This document shows positions 17,630 through 26,025 of a stretch of DNA of 33,514 nucleotides, piece after piece (positions within the stretch are counted from its first letter, which is position 1; each line of letters starts with the position of its first letter). Under the pieces are notes generated by a model, which saw only the letters and a program-made list of their open reading frames with translations, had not been told where the DNA came from and did not search any database. Source of the DNA: Thermomonas sp. (GTDB lineage Bacteria; Pseudomonadota; Gammaproteobacteria; Xanthomonadales; Xanthomonadaceae); assembly GCF_019104945.1 (NCBI RefSeq), contig NZ_JAHRWW010000025.1:1-33514 (forward strand), read 5' to 3'. The position numbers and the translations under genes are program-made.

Positions 17630-18259
17630 TTACTTCGAGTACAGTTCGACGATCAACGCTTCGTTGATGTCGCTGGGCAGGTCGGAGCGATCCGGCACGG
17701 CCTTGAATACGCCGGCGAACTTGTTCGAATCAACTTCAACCCACGCTGGGGACAGATTCATCTGTTCCGACAGCGTCAGCGACTCCTTCACGCGAAGCTG
17801 CTTCTGCGCCTTTTCCGACAGCGCAATCGCATCGCCCGCCTTCACCGTGTAGGACGGCAGGTTGACCGGCTTGCCATTCACGGTGATCCCGCGGTGGCTC
17901 ACCAGCTGACGTGCAGCCGGACGGGTAACGGCAAAGCCCATGCGATAGACAACATTGTCCAGACGGGTCTCCAGCAGCTGCAGGAGGTTTTCGCCGGTGT
18001 TGCCTTTCTTGGTGGCGGCTTTCTTGTAGTAGTTGCGGAACTGACGCTCCAGTAAGCCGTAGATGCGCTTGACCTTCTGCTTTTCACGCAGCTGGGTAGC
18101 GTAGTCGGACAGCTTGCCCTTACGGGCGTTAGCACCGTGCTGGCCGGGCTTTTGCTCCAGCTTGCACTTGGAATCGAGCGCACGCGCCGGCGACTTCAGC
18201 GAGAGGTCAGCGCCTTCACGGCGGGCGAGCTTACAGGTAGGACCGATATAACGAGCCAT
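17630..18259 (-). CDS. rpsD: 30S ribosomal protein S4
   Basis: Primary 16S rRNA-binding protein and, in E. coli, the autogenous repressor of the alpha operon. The 209 residues start [19 protein letters not shown]. The S4 RNA-binding domain contains [20 protein letters not shown] and [19 protein letters not shown]. It is the Zn-free type, with no N-terminal four-Cys cluster. It lies 15 nt after rpsK and 57 nt before rpoA. Confidence 0.99.
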   Translation of the reverse strand: MARYIGPTCKLARREGADLSLKSPARALDSKCKLEQKPGQHGANARKGKLSDYATQLREKQKVKRIYGLLERQFRNYYKKAATKKGNTGENLLQLLETRLDNVVYRMGFAVTRPAARQLVSHRGITVNGKPVNLPSYTVKAGDAIALSEKAQKQLRVKESLTLSEQMNLSPAWVEVDSNKFAGVFKAVPDRSDLPSDINEALIVELYSK

Positions 18260-18274
18260 TTCTTATCGCCCCCC

Positions 18275-18667
18275 TTAGACGCGACGCTTCTTCGGCGGAC
18301 GGCACCCGTTGTGCGGGATTGGCGTCACGTCGATGATGTTGAGGATCTTGTAACCAACGTTGTTCAGCGAACGCACTGCGGATTCGCGACCCGGGCCTGG
18401 GCCCTTGATGCGAACTTCCAGTGCCTTGACGCCGTAATCAAGCGCCGCCTTGCCTGCCTTTTCGGCAGCCACCTGGGCTGCGAACGGGGTGGACTTACGC
18501 GAACCGCGGAAACCCGCGCCGCCCGAAGTCGCCCAGCTCAGTGCATTGCCCTGACGGTCGGTGATGGTCACGATGGTGTTATTGAAGGAAGCGTGCACAT
18601 GTGCAATACCGTCGGTAACGACGCGCTTGATCTTCTTCTTGGTTTTAACAGCTGATGGTTTGGCCAT
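18275..18667 (-). CDS. rpsK: 30S ribosomal protein S11
   Basis: Small-subunit platform protein. The 130 residues show [41 protein letters not shown] and the C-terminal [19 protein letters not shown], all canonical. The Asn-Gly in HNGCRP is the isoaspartate site known in the family. It is 12 nt after rpsM and 15 nt before rpsD. Confidence 0.99.
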   Translation of the reverse strand: MAKPSAVKTKKKIKRVVTDGIAHVHASFNNTIVTITDRQGNALSWATSGGAGFRGSRKSTPFAAQVAAEKAGKAALDYGVKALEVRIKGPGPGRESAVRSLNNVGYKILNIIDVTPIPHNGCRPPKKRRV

Positions 18668-18679
18668 GATGTCTGTTCC

Positions 18680-19036
18680 TTACTTCTTGATGGCCTTACG
18701 CGGGCCCTTACGGGTACGCGCATTGGTACGGGTACGCTGACCACGCAGCGGCAGGCCACGACGGTGACGCAGACCACGGTAGCAGCCAAGGTCCATCAGA
18801 CGCTTGATCGCCATGCCGATTTCACGACGCAGGTCGCCTTCGACAACGAACTTGCCGATCTCGGCGCGCAGGCGCTCGACTTCGGGCTCGGACAGGTCAC
18901 GAATCTTGGTGGACGTGTTCACGCCCGCCAGTTCGCACACCTGCTTGGAACGGGTACGGCCAATGCCGTAAATGCTTTGCAAACCAACCCAGACATGCTT
19001 CTGGGCAGGCAAGTTGACGCCTGCAATACGCGCCAT
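18680..19036 (-). CDS. rpsM: 30S ribosomal protein S13
   Basis: Head protein of the 30S subunit, contacting tRNA and 50S. Starting at the ATG of [14 protein letters not shown] (19036) gives 118 residues; the seven-codon upstream extension is not conserved and would run over the GGAG site. [17 protein letters not shown] and the C-terminal [19 protein letters not shown] are typical. It is the first gene of the alpha block. A 342-nt spacer precedes it, with a possible internal promoter and an attenuator-like hairpin. Confidence 0.98.
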   Translation of the reverse strand: MARIAGVNLPAQKHVWVGLQSIYGIGRTRSKQVCELAGVNTSTKIRDLSEPEVERLRAEIGKFVVEGDLRREIGMAIKRLMDLGCYRGLRHRRGLPLRGQRTRTNARTRKGPRKAIKK

Positions 19037-19047
19037 AAGGCGATCTC

Positions 19048-19085
19048 CGATAAACAAAATGACGCCAAACCGACAGGTTTGACGT
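19048..19085 (-). promoter_or_regulatory. Attenuator-like hairpin in the rpsM leader
   Basis: On the minus strand ACGTCAAACC pairs with GGTTTGGCGT (10 bp, one G-U) around a TGTC loop. It is followed at once by CATTTTGTTTATC and then the rpsM GGAG site. The arrangement resembles an intrinsic terminator placed in front of the first alpha-operon gene. Control by S4 is a hypothesis only. Confidence 0.55.
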
Positions 19086-19097
19086 GGGAAACGTGGA

Positions 19098-19103
19098 ATT
19101 GTA
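19098..19103 (-). promoter_or_regulatory. Possible -10 box upstream of rpsM
   Basis: TACAAT on the minus strand lies about 62 nt upstream of the rpsM ATG. A TTGACT occurs upstream, but 22 bp away, too far for a standard sigma-70 promoter; at 17 bp the sequence is TTTTTC. An internal alpha-operon promoter is possible but weakly supported. Confidence 0.35.
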
Positions 19104-19378
19104 ACCCAATCCCGGCTTATGAAAAAGTCAAGACCTAAAGATCATGACTTCGGCATGGGGAGTGTGCCCATGCTCCGGCGATGGCTCCAGACTGGCAGCG
19201 TCCAGACCTTTCGGCCTGTACCTGCCCGCGCACTACTCTGGCGCGCGGATCGGTCCAGAGCCACCTGCACGCGGGATCGTCGCGCAGGTCGCCCATTTGC
19301 CAGTTTGCGCCTTCGTCAAACTGGCGGTATTGCTCGGCCGCCTAAGCCAGGCGGCCGCGTAGGATAGCAGAACGCGGA

Positions 19379-20728
19379 TTAGCGCGCACGCCCACCCTTC
19401 AGGTTGGCTTTTTTCAGCAAGCTTTCGTATTGGTGCGACATCAAATGCGCTTGAATCTGCGCAATGAAGTCCATCACCACCACCACCACGATCAGCAGCG
19501 AGGTGCCACCGAAGTAGAACGAAGCGCCCAGTTCGGTACGCATCAATTCCGGCAGCAAGCACACCAGGATCAAATACACCGAACCTGCCGCAGTCAAACG
19601 CGTCAACACGCCATCGATGTAATCAGCGGTTGCACGCCCCGGACGGATGCCCGGAATGAGCGCCCCCGACTTCTTCAAGTTATCCGCAGTTTCCTGCGAA
19701 TTGAATACCAAGGCGGTATAGAAGAATGCGAAGCCACCAATCAATGCGGCCAGCAAAATCATATGCAGCGGTTCACCTGGGGACAGCATCTGGCTGACTT
19801 TTTGCAGCCAAACGGTGGCCGGGCTACCCGACTGACCAAACCACGTCGAAGCCGTGGCCGGGAACATGATGATCGACGATGCGAAGATCGGCGGGATCAC
19901 GCCCGACATATTGAGCTTCAGTGGCAGGAACGAGCTCTGGTTCTGGTAACCACCGCGCCCACCTTGGCGACGTGCGTAGTTCACGGTAATGCGGCGCTGA
20001 CCGCTTTCCATGAACACCACGAACCAAGTGACGGCCAGCACGATCGCAAGAATCACAAACACCGTGATCCACTGCATATCACCGCTATTAGCCTGCTGCA
20101 GCGTGTTAAGCACTGCACCCGGCAAGCCCGCCACGATACCGGCAAAGATAATCAGCGACACGCCATTACCAATACCGCGCTCGGTGACTTGCTCACCTAG
20201 CCACATCAAGAACACCGTACCCGCAGTGAGCGACACCACAGCCGTGAGCACGAAGCCAACACCGGGGTTATAGACCACCTGCGCGCCCGTGCCTGCGCCC
20301 TGCCCCTGCAGTGCAATCGCAATACCTGCCGCTTGAAACACTGCCAAGAACACGGAACCGACACGCGAGTATTGGGTAATCTTGCGACGCCCAGACTCGC
20401 CTTCCTTCTGCAGAGCCTTCAGGCTTGGCAACACCTGCACCATCAGCTGCATCACGATCGATGCCGAGATGTACGGCATCACGTTCAACGCGAGCAGACT
20501 GAAGCGCTCAAGTGCGCCGCCGGAGAACATGTTGAACATGTCCACAACGGTACCCTTCTGCGAATCCATCAGCTGCAGCATGGCATCGGGGTTGACGCCC
20601 GGCACCGGGATATAACACCCGATGCGATAGACGATCAGTGCACCAATGACAAACAGCAGACGCGAGCGAAGTTCAGTGAACTTGCCCGCGCCCAGCAGCC
20701 CTGCTATTGACTCACCGCTGCGCGACAT
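19379..20728 (-). CDS. secY: Preprotein translocase subunit SecY
   Basis: Central channel of the Sec translocon in the inner membrane. The ATG at 20728 ([20 protein letters not shown]) gives 449 residues with ten predicted membrane helices. Landmarks are [13 protein letters not shown] in the first helix region, the plug-region [28 protein letters not shown], and [33 protein letters not shown] in the last cytosolic loop holds the Arg needed for SecA-driven transport. An upstream extension of 23 codons would overlap rplO and is rejected. It starts 7 nt after the rplO stop. Confidence 0.98.
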   Translation of the reverse strand: MSRSGESIAGLLGAGKFTELRSRLLFVIGALIVYRIGCYIPVPGVNPDAMLQLMDSQKGTVVDMFNMFSGGALERFSLLALNVMPYISASIVMQLMVQVLPSLKALQKEGESGRRKITQYSRVGSVFLAVFQAAGIAIALQGQGAGTGAQVVYNPGVGFVLTAVVSLTAGTVFLMWLGEQVTERGIGNGVSLIIFAGIVAGLPGAVLNTLQQANSGDMQWITVFVILAIVLAVTWFVVFMESGQRRITVNYARRQGGRGGYQNQSSFLPLKLNMSGVIPPIFASSIIMFPATASTWFGQSGSPATVWLQKVSQMLSPGEPLHMILLAALIGGFAFFYTALVFNSQETADNLKKSGALIPGIRPGRATADYIDGVLTRLTAAGSVYLILVCLLPELMRTELGASFYFGGTSLLIVVVVVMDFIAQIQAHLMSHQYESLLKKANLKGGRAR

Positions 20729-20735
20729 TCGTCGA

Positions 20736-21173
20736 TTACTCCGCCAGCGAGCCGCCAGCAGCGATGATCGCGGCCTTGGCCCCAGCAGTTGCGGCAATAC
20801 CCTTCAAAACGAAGGCCTTGGTGAGCTCACCCTTGACCACAATCTTGGCGCGCTTGGCCGTGCTCGGCACAAGACGAGCCGCCTTCAGGGCAGCAAAATC
20901 CACGTCGCCTGCCGGCAAGCTATCCAGCTTGTACAGCAGCACTTCAGCGGTGTCCTTGGCCATCATCGAAGCAAAGCCGATCTTCGGCAGACGACGCTGC
21001 ATCGGCGTTTGACCGCCTTCAAAGCCCGCCTTGATCTTGCCCTTACCGGAACGTGCGAACGAACCCTTATGGCCGCGACCAGCGGTCTTGCCAAGGCCCG
21101 AACCAATGCCACGACCAACGCGAACGCGGTCCTGACGAGCGCCCTCTGCGGGCTTGAGTGTATTGAGCTTCAT
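20736..21173 (-). CDS. rplO: 50S ribosomal protein L15
   Basis: Large-subunit assembly protein. The 145 residues start [22 protein letters not shown], with the Gly/Lys-rich extended N-terminal region [16 protein letters not shown]. The globular part contains [15 protein letters not shown]. It begins 4 nt after rpmD, and its end carries the Shine-Dalgarno region for secY. Confidence 0.99.
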   Translation of the reverse strand: MKLNTLKPAEGARQDRVRVGRGIGSGLGKTAGRGHKGSFARSGKGKIKAGFEGGQTPMQRRLPKIGFASMMAKDTAEVLLYKLDSLPAGDVDFAALKAARLVPSTAKRAKIVVKGELTKAFVLKGIAATAGAKAAIIAAGGSLAE

Positions 21174-21177
21174 AGAA

Positions 21178-21366
21178 TTACTCCTCCACCTGCACCAAGT
21201 AGTGCAACTGGTTGATCAGACCACGTACCTGCGGGCTGTCTTTCAGCTCGCGGACGCTGTTGAGCTTGCCAAGACCCAGCGCCTTCACCGACAGACGGTG
21301 ACGTGCTTGCACGCCGCGCAGACCTTTGACCAAACGTACTTTGACGGTCTTGGTTGCATTAGCCAT
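21178..21366 (-). CDS. rpmD: 50S ribosomal protein L30
   Basis: Small 62-residue L30 with [19 protein letters not shown] and [21 protein letters not shown], matching the bacterial short form. The ATG lies inside the end of rpsE, with an 8-nt overlap, so translation is likely coupled. Confidence 0.98.
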   Translation of the reverse strand: MANATKTVKVRLVKGLRGVQARHRLSVKALGLGKLNSVRELKDSPQVRGLINQLHYLVQVEE

Positions 21367-21898
21367 GGTTCAGATCCTCCACCTTCTTGCCGCGCTTAGC
21401 AGCAATACGGGCTGGCGACTGCATCGATACCAAACCCTTGACCGTGGCGCGCACCAAGTTGATCGGGTTACGCGAACCCACTGCCTTGGCCAGCACGTCC
21501 TTCACGCCCACCGCTTCCAGCACAGCGCGCATCGCGCCACCGGCGATCACGCCGGTACCTTCGGAAGCCGGCTGCATGTACACACGCGCCGCACCGTGGC
21601 CTGCTTTCACAGCATGGAACAGCGTGCCGTTATTCAGATCCACATTGCTCATATTCTTGCGGGCATATTCCATCGACTTCTGGATGGCCACCGGCACTTC
21701 TTTTGCCTTGCCATAACCGAAGCCAATTTTGCCTGCACCATCACCCACCACCGTCAGTGCGGTGAAGGTGAATTGACGGCCACCCTTGACGGTCTTGCTG
21801 ACGCGGTTCACCGCAATCAGCTTCTCGATCATGCCGTCATCGATTTCTTCGCGTTCGCGATTACGGTCGCGGCCGCGGGATTCGCGTTGTTCTGCCAT
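21359..21898 (-). CDS. rpsE: 30S ribosomal protein S5
   Basis: S5 contributes to decoding accuracy and mRNA unwinding. The 179 residues have an Arg/Glu-rich N-terminus ([17 protein letters not shown]), longer than in E. coli (166). The double-stranded RNA-binding domain is [21 protein letters not shown] and the C-terminal domain includes [13 protein letters not shown]. The Shine-Dalgarno is poor (GAGA). An unusual 164-nt spacer with hairpins separates it from rplR, where the genes are normally adjacent. Confidence 0.98.
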   Translation of the reverse strand: MAEQRESRGRDRNREREEIDDGMIEKLIAVNRVSKTVKGGRQFTFTALTVVGDGAGKIGFGYGKAKEVPVAIQKSMEYARKNMSNVDLNNGTLFHAVKAGHGAARVYMQPASEGTGVIAGGAMRAVLEAVGVKDVLAKAVGSRNPINLVRATVKGLVSMQSPARIAAKRGKKVEDLNHG

Positions 21899-22062
21899 TT
21901 TCGATGTCTCAATAGTGAAAGGAATTTGCGGCTTTGCCGCTTATGGTTGTGCGTAGTTTCGGGTGTACTACCGAACTTGAAATCAAGCCCGACATTCGGC
22001 GTATCTCACGCCGACAAGCAATGTGAAAGGGCACGGAGTGTTCACCCCATGCCCTTACGACA
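21899..22062 (-). other. 164-nt structured spacer between rplR and rpsE
   Basis: Three clear stem-loops occur on the transcribed strand. The first has an 8-bp stem with one G-U (22029-22036/22047-22054), starting 8 nt after the rplR stop. The second is a perfect 7-bp stem with a 5-nt loop (21996-22002/22008-22014). The third is GCGGC-AAA-GCCGC (21928-21940), about 30 nt before the rpsE start. No ORF or good promoter is visible. Confidence 0.7.
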
Positions 22063-22416
22063 TTAGAACTGCAGACCAGCCTCACGCGCGGCATCAGCCA
22101 GCGCCTTGATGCGGCCGTGGAAGCGGTAACCCGAGCGATCAAATGCGATCTTCTCGACACCAGCCGCCTTAGCGCGCTCGGCAATGATCTGACCCACCTT
22201 GGCGGCGGCGTCTTTGTTCTTACCGTTGGCCAAACCGGCCTTAACGTCGGCTTGCAGGGTGGAGGCCGAAGCCAGCACCTTGGCGCCGTCGGCGGTGAAC
22301 AGCTGAGCGTACAGGTGCTGACCGGTGCGCAGCACCGACAGACGCGGCGCGCCGAGTTCGCGGATATGCGCGCGGGTCGATTTGGCGCGGCGCAGGCGAG
22401 CGATTTTCTTTTCCAT
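22063..22416 (-). CDS. rplR: 50S ribosomal protein L18
   Basis: 5S rRNA-binding protein of the central protuberance. The 117 residues show [19 protein letters not shown] near the N-terminus, [17 protein letters not shown] in the middle and the conserved end [21 protein letters not shown]. It starts 30 nt after rplF. Confidence 0.98.
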   Translation of the reverse strand: MEKKIARLRRAKSTRAHIRELGAPRLSVLRTGQHLYAQLFTADGAKVLASASTLQADVKAGLANGKNKDAAAKVGQIIAERAKAAGVEKIAFDRSGYRFHGRIKALADAAREAGLQF

Positions 22417-22446
22417 GGTTCTCTTCTCCGAAAGCTGAAGGTGCGA

Positions 22447-22974
22447 TTACGCCTTCTTGGCTTCCTTACGGATGATGGTTTCGTCGGAATACTTCACACC
22501 CTTGCCCTTATAGGGCTCCGGCGGACGGTAACCGCGAATCTTGGCAGCCACTTGACCCACCAGCTGCTTATCCGCACCGGACACGAGGATTTCGGTCTGG
22601 GTCGGGGTTGCAATGGTGATGCCTTCCGGCGCGGGGAACACGACAGGGTGGGAGAAGCCGAGCGACAGGCTCAGGTCCTTACCCTGCATCGCAGCGCGGT
22701 AACCCACACCGACCAGTTCCAGCTTACGCTCGAAACCAGTGCTCACACCGTGCACCATGTTGGCAACGATGGCGCGCAAGGTGCCAGCCATCGGCACATT
22801 GGAGGCATCGTTTGCGGTCAGGTGAGCAGCACCGTTATCAACGGAAACTTCGACACCTTCGGGCTTGGCGATGCTCAGGGTGCCTTTCGGCCCCTTCACG
22901 CTGATCGTTTCGGCTTGAATATTGAGTTCTACACCCTTCGCCAGGGTGATCGGCTTCTTGGCAACTCGGGACAT
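22447..22974 (-). CDS. rplF: 50S ribosomal protein L6
   Basis: L6 stabilises the sarcin-ricin region of 23S rRNA. The 175 residues contain two repeated L6 folds. [18 protein letters not shown] starts the protein, and the C-terminal signature [15 protein letters not shown] is intact. It lies 13 nt after rpsH. Confidence 0.99.
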   Translation of the reverse strand: MSRVAKKPITLAKGVELNIQAETISVKGPKGTLSIAKPEGVEVSVDNGAAHLTANDASNVPMAGTLRAIVANMVHGVSTGFERKLELVGVGYRAAMQGKDLSLSLGFSHPVVFPAPEGITIATPTQTEILVSGADKQLVGQVAAKIRGYRPPEPYKGKGVKYSDETIIRKEAKKA

Positions 22975-22987
22975 GTTCTAAACTCCC

Positions 22988-23383
22988 TTACGCCACGATG
23001 CACAGGACTTCACCGCCGACGCCCTGCTGGCGCGCCTTCGAATCCGTCATGATGCCCTTGGAGGTGGAAATGATGGCAACGCCGAGGCCGTTGAGTACCT
23101 TCGGCAGGGAGTCCTTGCCGCGGTACTGACGCAAACCCGAACGCGACACGCGCTTCAGGGTTTCAATGACCGGCTTGCCTTCGAAATACTTCAGCGCAAT
23201 TTCCAGCTCGGCTTTCGCGCCGTTCTGGGTCACACGCGCATCGGCAATATAGCCTTCTTCTTTCAAGACGGCGGCAATCGCCACCTTGGTCTTGGACGAC
23301 GGCATTAGTACCGTCTGCTTACCAACAGCGGCGGCATTTTTAATGCGCACCAGCATGTCGGCGATTGGATCAGTCATGCTCAT
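22988..23383 (-). CDS. rpsH: 30S ribosomal protein S8
   Basis: Primary 16S rRNA-binding protein and, in E. coli, the translational repressor of the spc operon. The 131 residues start [17 protein letters not shown]; the first ATG has AGGTGA at suitable spacing and matches the family start. The C-terminal [22 protein letters not shown] and STSKGIMTD are typical. A 169-nt hairpin-rich spacer precedes it. Confidence 0.99.
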   Translation of the reverse strand: MSMTDPIADMLVRIKNAAAVGKQTVLMPSSKTKVAIAAVLKEEGYIADARVTQNGAKAELEIALKYFEGKPVIETLKRVSRSGLRQYRGKDSLPKVLNGLGVAIISTSKGIMTDSKARQQGVGGEVLCIVA

Positions 23384-23552
23384 GTAGATTCACCTGATGA
23401 GTAGCACCGATATCCGCTTCCGCGAAAATCTGCTTGGGTTTTGATGTGCCATTACTGGCTTTTTGGTGCAACCAAAGCCCCACATTGCTGTGAGGCTCGG
23501 GGTTGCTGCCCACCACTTTCGCGGCGAGCAGCTGGGCAGTGTAACAGGTTTT
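23384..23552 (-). other. 169-nt structured spacer (rpsH leader) between rpsN and rpsH
   Basis: Three stem-loops are seen on the transcribed strand. The first is a 7-bp CTGCCCA/TGGGCAG stem (23506-23512/23533-23539) with an inner CCGC-GAAA-GTGG hairpin. The second is an 8-bp stem with one G-U and an AGCAAT loop (23476-23483/23490-23497), flanked by AACC/GGTT. The third is GCCA-GTAA-TGGC (23448-23459). Two of the loops are GNRA tetraloops. No gene fits here; the overlapping minus-strand ORF continues out of frame into rpsN. Confidence 0.7.
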
Positions 23553-23858
23553 TTACCAGCTTGCTTTACGGAGACCCGGTACGTCACCACGCATGGTGGC
23601 TTCGCGCAGCTTGTTACGGCCGAGGCCGAACTTGCTGTACACCGCGCGCGGACGACCGGTGAGGGCGCAGCGCGTGGTTTGACGGGACGGCGAAGAATCG
23701 CGCGGCAGCTTCTGCAGCTTGGTCGCCGCAGCCATTTTGTCCTCGTACGAGGCATCCTGGCTGGCGATGACCTTCTTCAGCTCTTCACGCTTGGCAGCGT
23801 GCTGCTTAGCGAGCTTAGCGCGCTTGATCTCACGGTTGACCATGGAAGTCTTAGCCAT
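23553..23858 (-). CDS. rpsN: 30S ribosomal protein S14 (zinc-free type)
   Basis: The 101-residue S14 starts [19 protein letters not shown] and ends [35 protein letters not shown] is the conserved core. The CxxC pairs of the zinc-binding form are absent, so this is the long C-minus type. It is 9 nt after rplE. Confidence 0.98.
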   Translation of the reverse strand: MAKTSMVNREIKRAKLAKQHAAKREELKKVIASQDASYEDKMAAATKLQKLPRDSSPSRQTTRCALTGRPRAVYSKFGLGRNKLREATMRGDVPGLRKASW

Positions 23859-23867
23859 GACGTGTCC

Positions 23868-24410
23868 TTAGTTGCGGAACGGGAAGCGGAAGGCTTCGAG
23901 CAGGGCTTTCGCTTCTGCGTCGGTCTTCGCGGTGGTGGTGATCGCAATGTCCATACCGCGCATTGCGTCAACGGCGTCAAAGTCGATTTCCGGGAAGATA
24001 ATCTGCTCTTTGACACCCATGTTGTAGTTGCCACGGCCGTCGAACGAACGCCCCGACACGCCGCGGAAGTCACGCACGCGCGGCAGCGAGATGTTGATCA
24101 GACGATCGAGGAATTCGAACATGTGCGCACGACGCAAGGTGACCTTGCAGCCGATCGGCCAACCGTCACGGATCTTGAACGACGCCACCGAGATACGCGA
24201 CTTGGTCACGACCGGCTTCTGACCGGAGATCTTGGTCATGTCGGCAACGGCGTTTTCAAGCACCTTCTTGTTGGTTGCCGCTTCGCCCACACCCATGTTC
24301 AGGGTGATCTTGACGAGCTTCGGCACCTGCATCGGATTGGTGTAACCGAATTGCTGCATCAGCTTCGGCACCACTTCTTCCTTGTAGAACTTTTCGAGAC
24401 GTGTGGTCAT
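23868..24410 (-). CDS. rplE: 50S ribosomal protein L5
   Basis: 5S rRNA-binding protein that contacts P-site tRNA. The ATG at 24410 ([17 protein letters not shown]) gives 179 residues, the family length. A longer frame would overlap rplX and is rejected. Typical segments are [35 protein letters not shown] and [14 protein letters not shown]. It starts one nucleotide after the rplX stop. Confidence 0.98.
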   Translation of the reverse strand: MTTRLEKFYKEEVVPKLMQQFGYTNPMQVPKLVKITLNMGVGEAATNKKVLENAVADMTKISGQKPVVTKSRISVASFKIRDGWPIGCKVTLRRAHMFEFLDRLINISLPRVRDFRGVSGRSFDGRGNYNMGVKEQIIFPEIDFDAVDAMRGMDIAITTTAKTDAEAKALLEAFRFPFRN

Positions 24411-24411
24411 G

Positions 24412-24726
24412 TTAGATAGCCTCACCGCTGGAGCGGAACACGCGGATGCGCTTTCCATTCTCTAGCACCTTGGTGGCAACGCGCTCACCCTTGCCCGTCA
24501 CCGGGTTCAGGATCATCACGTTGGAAATATGGATCGACGCCTCGCGCTCAATCACGCCACCGGCTTGGCCGGCCTGCGGATTGGGCTTGGTGTGACGCTT
24601 CACCAGGTTCAGGTTGGAGATGTACACGCGCTCACCATCGACACGCAGCACTTCGCCGGTCTGACCCTTGATCTTCTTGTTACCGGTGGTAACGACGACT
24701 TGGTCGCCTTTCTTGATACGGTTCAT
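24412..24726 (-). CDS. rplX: 50S ribosomal protein L24
   Basis: Assembly-initiating large-subunit protein. The 104 residues carry the KOW motif at the N-terminus ([21 protein letters not shown]), followed by [11 protein letters not shown] and [10 protein letters not shown]. It is 17 nt after rplN, and its stop abuts rplE, consistent with coupling. Confidence 0.98.
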   Translation of the reverse strand: MNRIKKGDQVVVTTGNKKIKGQTGEVLRVDGERVYISNLNLVKRHTKPNPQAGQAGGVIEREASIHISNVMILNPVTGKGERVATKVLENGKRIRVFRSSGEAI

Positions 24727-24743
24727 GTCTTAATTCTCCCCGC

Positions 24744-25112
24744 TCACAGCACTTCAGGCGCAAGCGACACGATCTTCATGAACTTTTCGGTACGCAGCTC
24801 GCGCGTCACCGGTCCGAAGATGCGGGTGCCGATCGGCTCCTGCTTGTTGTTGAGCAGTACAGCGGCATTGCCGTCGAAGCGAATCAACGAACCGTCGGCG
24901 CGACGCACACCCTTACGGGTACGCACCACGACGGCGTCGTAAACGTCGCCCTTCTTCACTTTGCCGCGCGGAATTGCTTCCTTCACCGACACCTTGATGA
25001 TGTCACCGATGCCAGCATAACGGCGCTTCGAGCCGCCCAGCACCTTGATGCACATCAGTTCTTTGGCGCCCGAGTTATCGGCAACATCGAGAAAGCTCTG
25101 CATTTGAATCAT
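24744..25112 (-). CDS. rplN: 50S ribosomal protein L14
   Basis: Interface protein of the large subunit. The 122 residues begin [21 protein letters not shown] and carry the L14 signature [42 protein letters not shown] and the end SLAPEVL are canonical. It is 14 nt after rpsQ. Confidence 0.99.
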   Translation of the reverse strand: MIQMQSFLDVADNSGAKELMCIKVLGGSKRRYAGIGDIIKVSVKEAIPRGKVKKGDVYDAVVVRTRKGVRRADGSLIRFDGNAAVLLNNKQEPIGTRIFGPVTRELRTEKFMKIVSLAPEVL

Positions 25113-25126
25113 GGCTTATCTCCTGT

Positions 25127-25390
25127 TTACTCGGCAGCGCGGGTGATGATTTCCACCACACGCCAGTTCTTGGTCTTGGACATCGGTGCGCATTCCGCCA
25201 CACGAACGACATCACCTTCATTGCAGGTGTTGTCGGCGTCATGGGCGTGCAGCTTGGTCGAGCGACGGATGTACTTGCCGTACAGCGCGTGCTTGACCTG
25301 GCGCTCAACGAGCACCGTCACGGTCTTGTCCATCTTGTTGCTCACAACGCGGCCTTCGACCGTGTGCAGCTTCTTGGTTTGTTCAGTCAT
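25127..25390 (-). CDS. rpsQ: 30S ribosomal protein S17
   Basis: Early-assembling 16S rRNA-binding protein with an OB fold. The 87 residues contain [31 protein letters not shown] and [17 protein letters not shown]. It is 12 nt after rpmC. Confidence 0.98.
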   Translation of the reverse strand: MTEQTKKLHTVEGRVVSNKMDKTVTVLVERQVKHALYGKYIRRSTKLHAHDADNTCNEGDVVRVAECAPMSKTKNWRVVEIITRAAE

Positions 25391-25402
25391 GTCTGCCGTT
25401 CC

Positions 25403-25609
25403 TTACTTCGTCACGCTGTTTTGCAGCGCGCCGAGCAGCGTGTTGACGCGAGCGATCTCGCGGCGCACGCGGCGGGGCTCATTGGTCTTAGACGGAGGCA
25501 GCTGGCCAGTAGCCTTCTGCATGCGGAGCGCGAAACGCTCTTTCTGCAGTTCGACCAAATGGGCCTTCAGTTCGTCCGCTGACTTTTGACGTAATTGCTT
25601 GAGTTCCAT
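25403..25609 (-). CDS. rpmC: 50S ribosomal protein L29
   Basis: Helical protein at the exit tunnel rim, near the trigger-factor/SRP docking site. The 68 residues are slightly longer than the E. coli protein (63), with [16 protein letters not shown] and [12 protein letters not shown] conserved. Its ATG overlaps the rplP stop by one nucleotide (TGATG), which suggests translational coupling. Confidence 0.97.
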   Translation of the reverse strand: MELKQLRQKSADELKAHLVELQKERFALRMQKATGQLPPSKTNEPRRVRREIARVNTLLGALQNSVTK

Positions 25610-26022
25610 CAGCGCACCGTCCGGGTCACGAATTGGGTGGTGACCGAAAGCTTGGCGGAGGCCAGACGGAACGCTTCGCGTGCCACTTCCTCGCTGACGC
25701 CTTCGATCTCATAGATCATGCGGCCGGGCTGGATCTGGGCGACCCAGTATTCCACGTTGCCCTTACCGGAGCCCATGCGGACTTCGATTGGCTTTTTGGT
25801 GATCGGCTTATCGGGGAACACGCGGATCCACATCTTGCCGCCACGCTTCACGTAACGGCTGATGGAACGACGCGCGGCCTCGATCTGACGGGCGGTGAGC
25901 TGGCCGAAGGCGGTTGCCTTCAGGCCGTACTCGCCAAAGCTAACAGCGTTGCCGCTCCAGCTTAGGCCATCGTTACGGCCCTTATGGACCTTACGGTATT
26001 TGGTTCGCTTGGGTTGCAACAT
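25609..26022 (-). CDS. rplP: 50S ribosomal protein L16
   Basis: L16 positions A-site tRNA. The 137 residues start [19 protein letters not shown]. The signature [20 protein letters not shown] contains the Arg hydroxylated in E. coli (Arg81 region), followed by [20 protein letters not shown]. It starts 3 nt after rpsC and shares one nucleotide with rpmC. Confidence 0.99.
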   Translation of the reverse strand: MLQPKRTKYRKVHKGRNDGLSWSGNAVSFGEYGLKATAFGQLTARQIEAARRSISRYVKRGGKMWIRVFPDKPITKKPIEVRMGSGKGNVEYWVAQIQPGRMIYEIEGVSEEVAREAFRLASAKLSVTTQFVTRTVR

Positions 26023-26025
26023 GAT

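Larger units (their letters stand above)
19037..19378 (-). other. 342-nt structured spacer between secY and rpsM
   Basis: There is no convincing gene; in particular, no rpmJ or infA reading frame occurs here on either strand. Read on the minus strand, the spacer contains several inverted repeats: a 9-bp stem 22 nt after the secY stop (19335-19343/19349-19357), a 9-bp stem with a 9-nt loop (19299-19307/19317-19325), and a 6-bp stem capped by GAAA (about 19205-19220). A 7-bp GCATGGG/CCCATGC hairpin (about 19152-19172) and a 10-bp stem at 19062-19085 follow. None of the first four is followed by a T-run. Confidence 0.7.

Noticed and set aside
19108-19122. CCCGGCTTAT string recalling the 3' end of RNase P RNA
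   Set aside because: The rest of the RNase P core (P4 GGAAAGTCC and flanking pairs) is absent, so this is chance similarity.
19098-19131. TTGACT...TACAAT as a strong sigma-70 promoter for rpsM
   Set aside because: The spacer is 22 bp, outside the working range. Only the -10 box was kept, at low confidence.
19119-19367. Small plus-strand ORFs, and a minus-strand 53-codon frame, in the secY-rpsM spacer
   Set aside because: None resembles L36, IF-1 or any protein I know. Stem-loops explain the composition better.
23390-23755. Minus-strand ORF of 121 codons over rpsN and its downstream spacer
   Set aside because: It is the out-of-frame shadow of rpsN running on into the rpsH leader.
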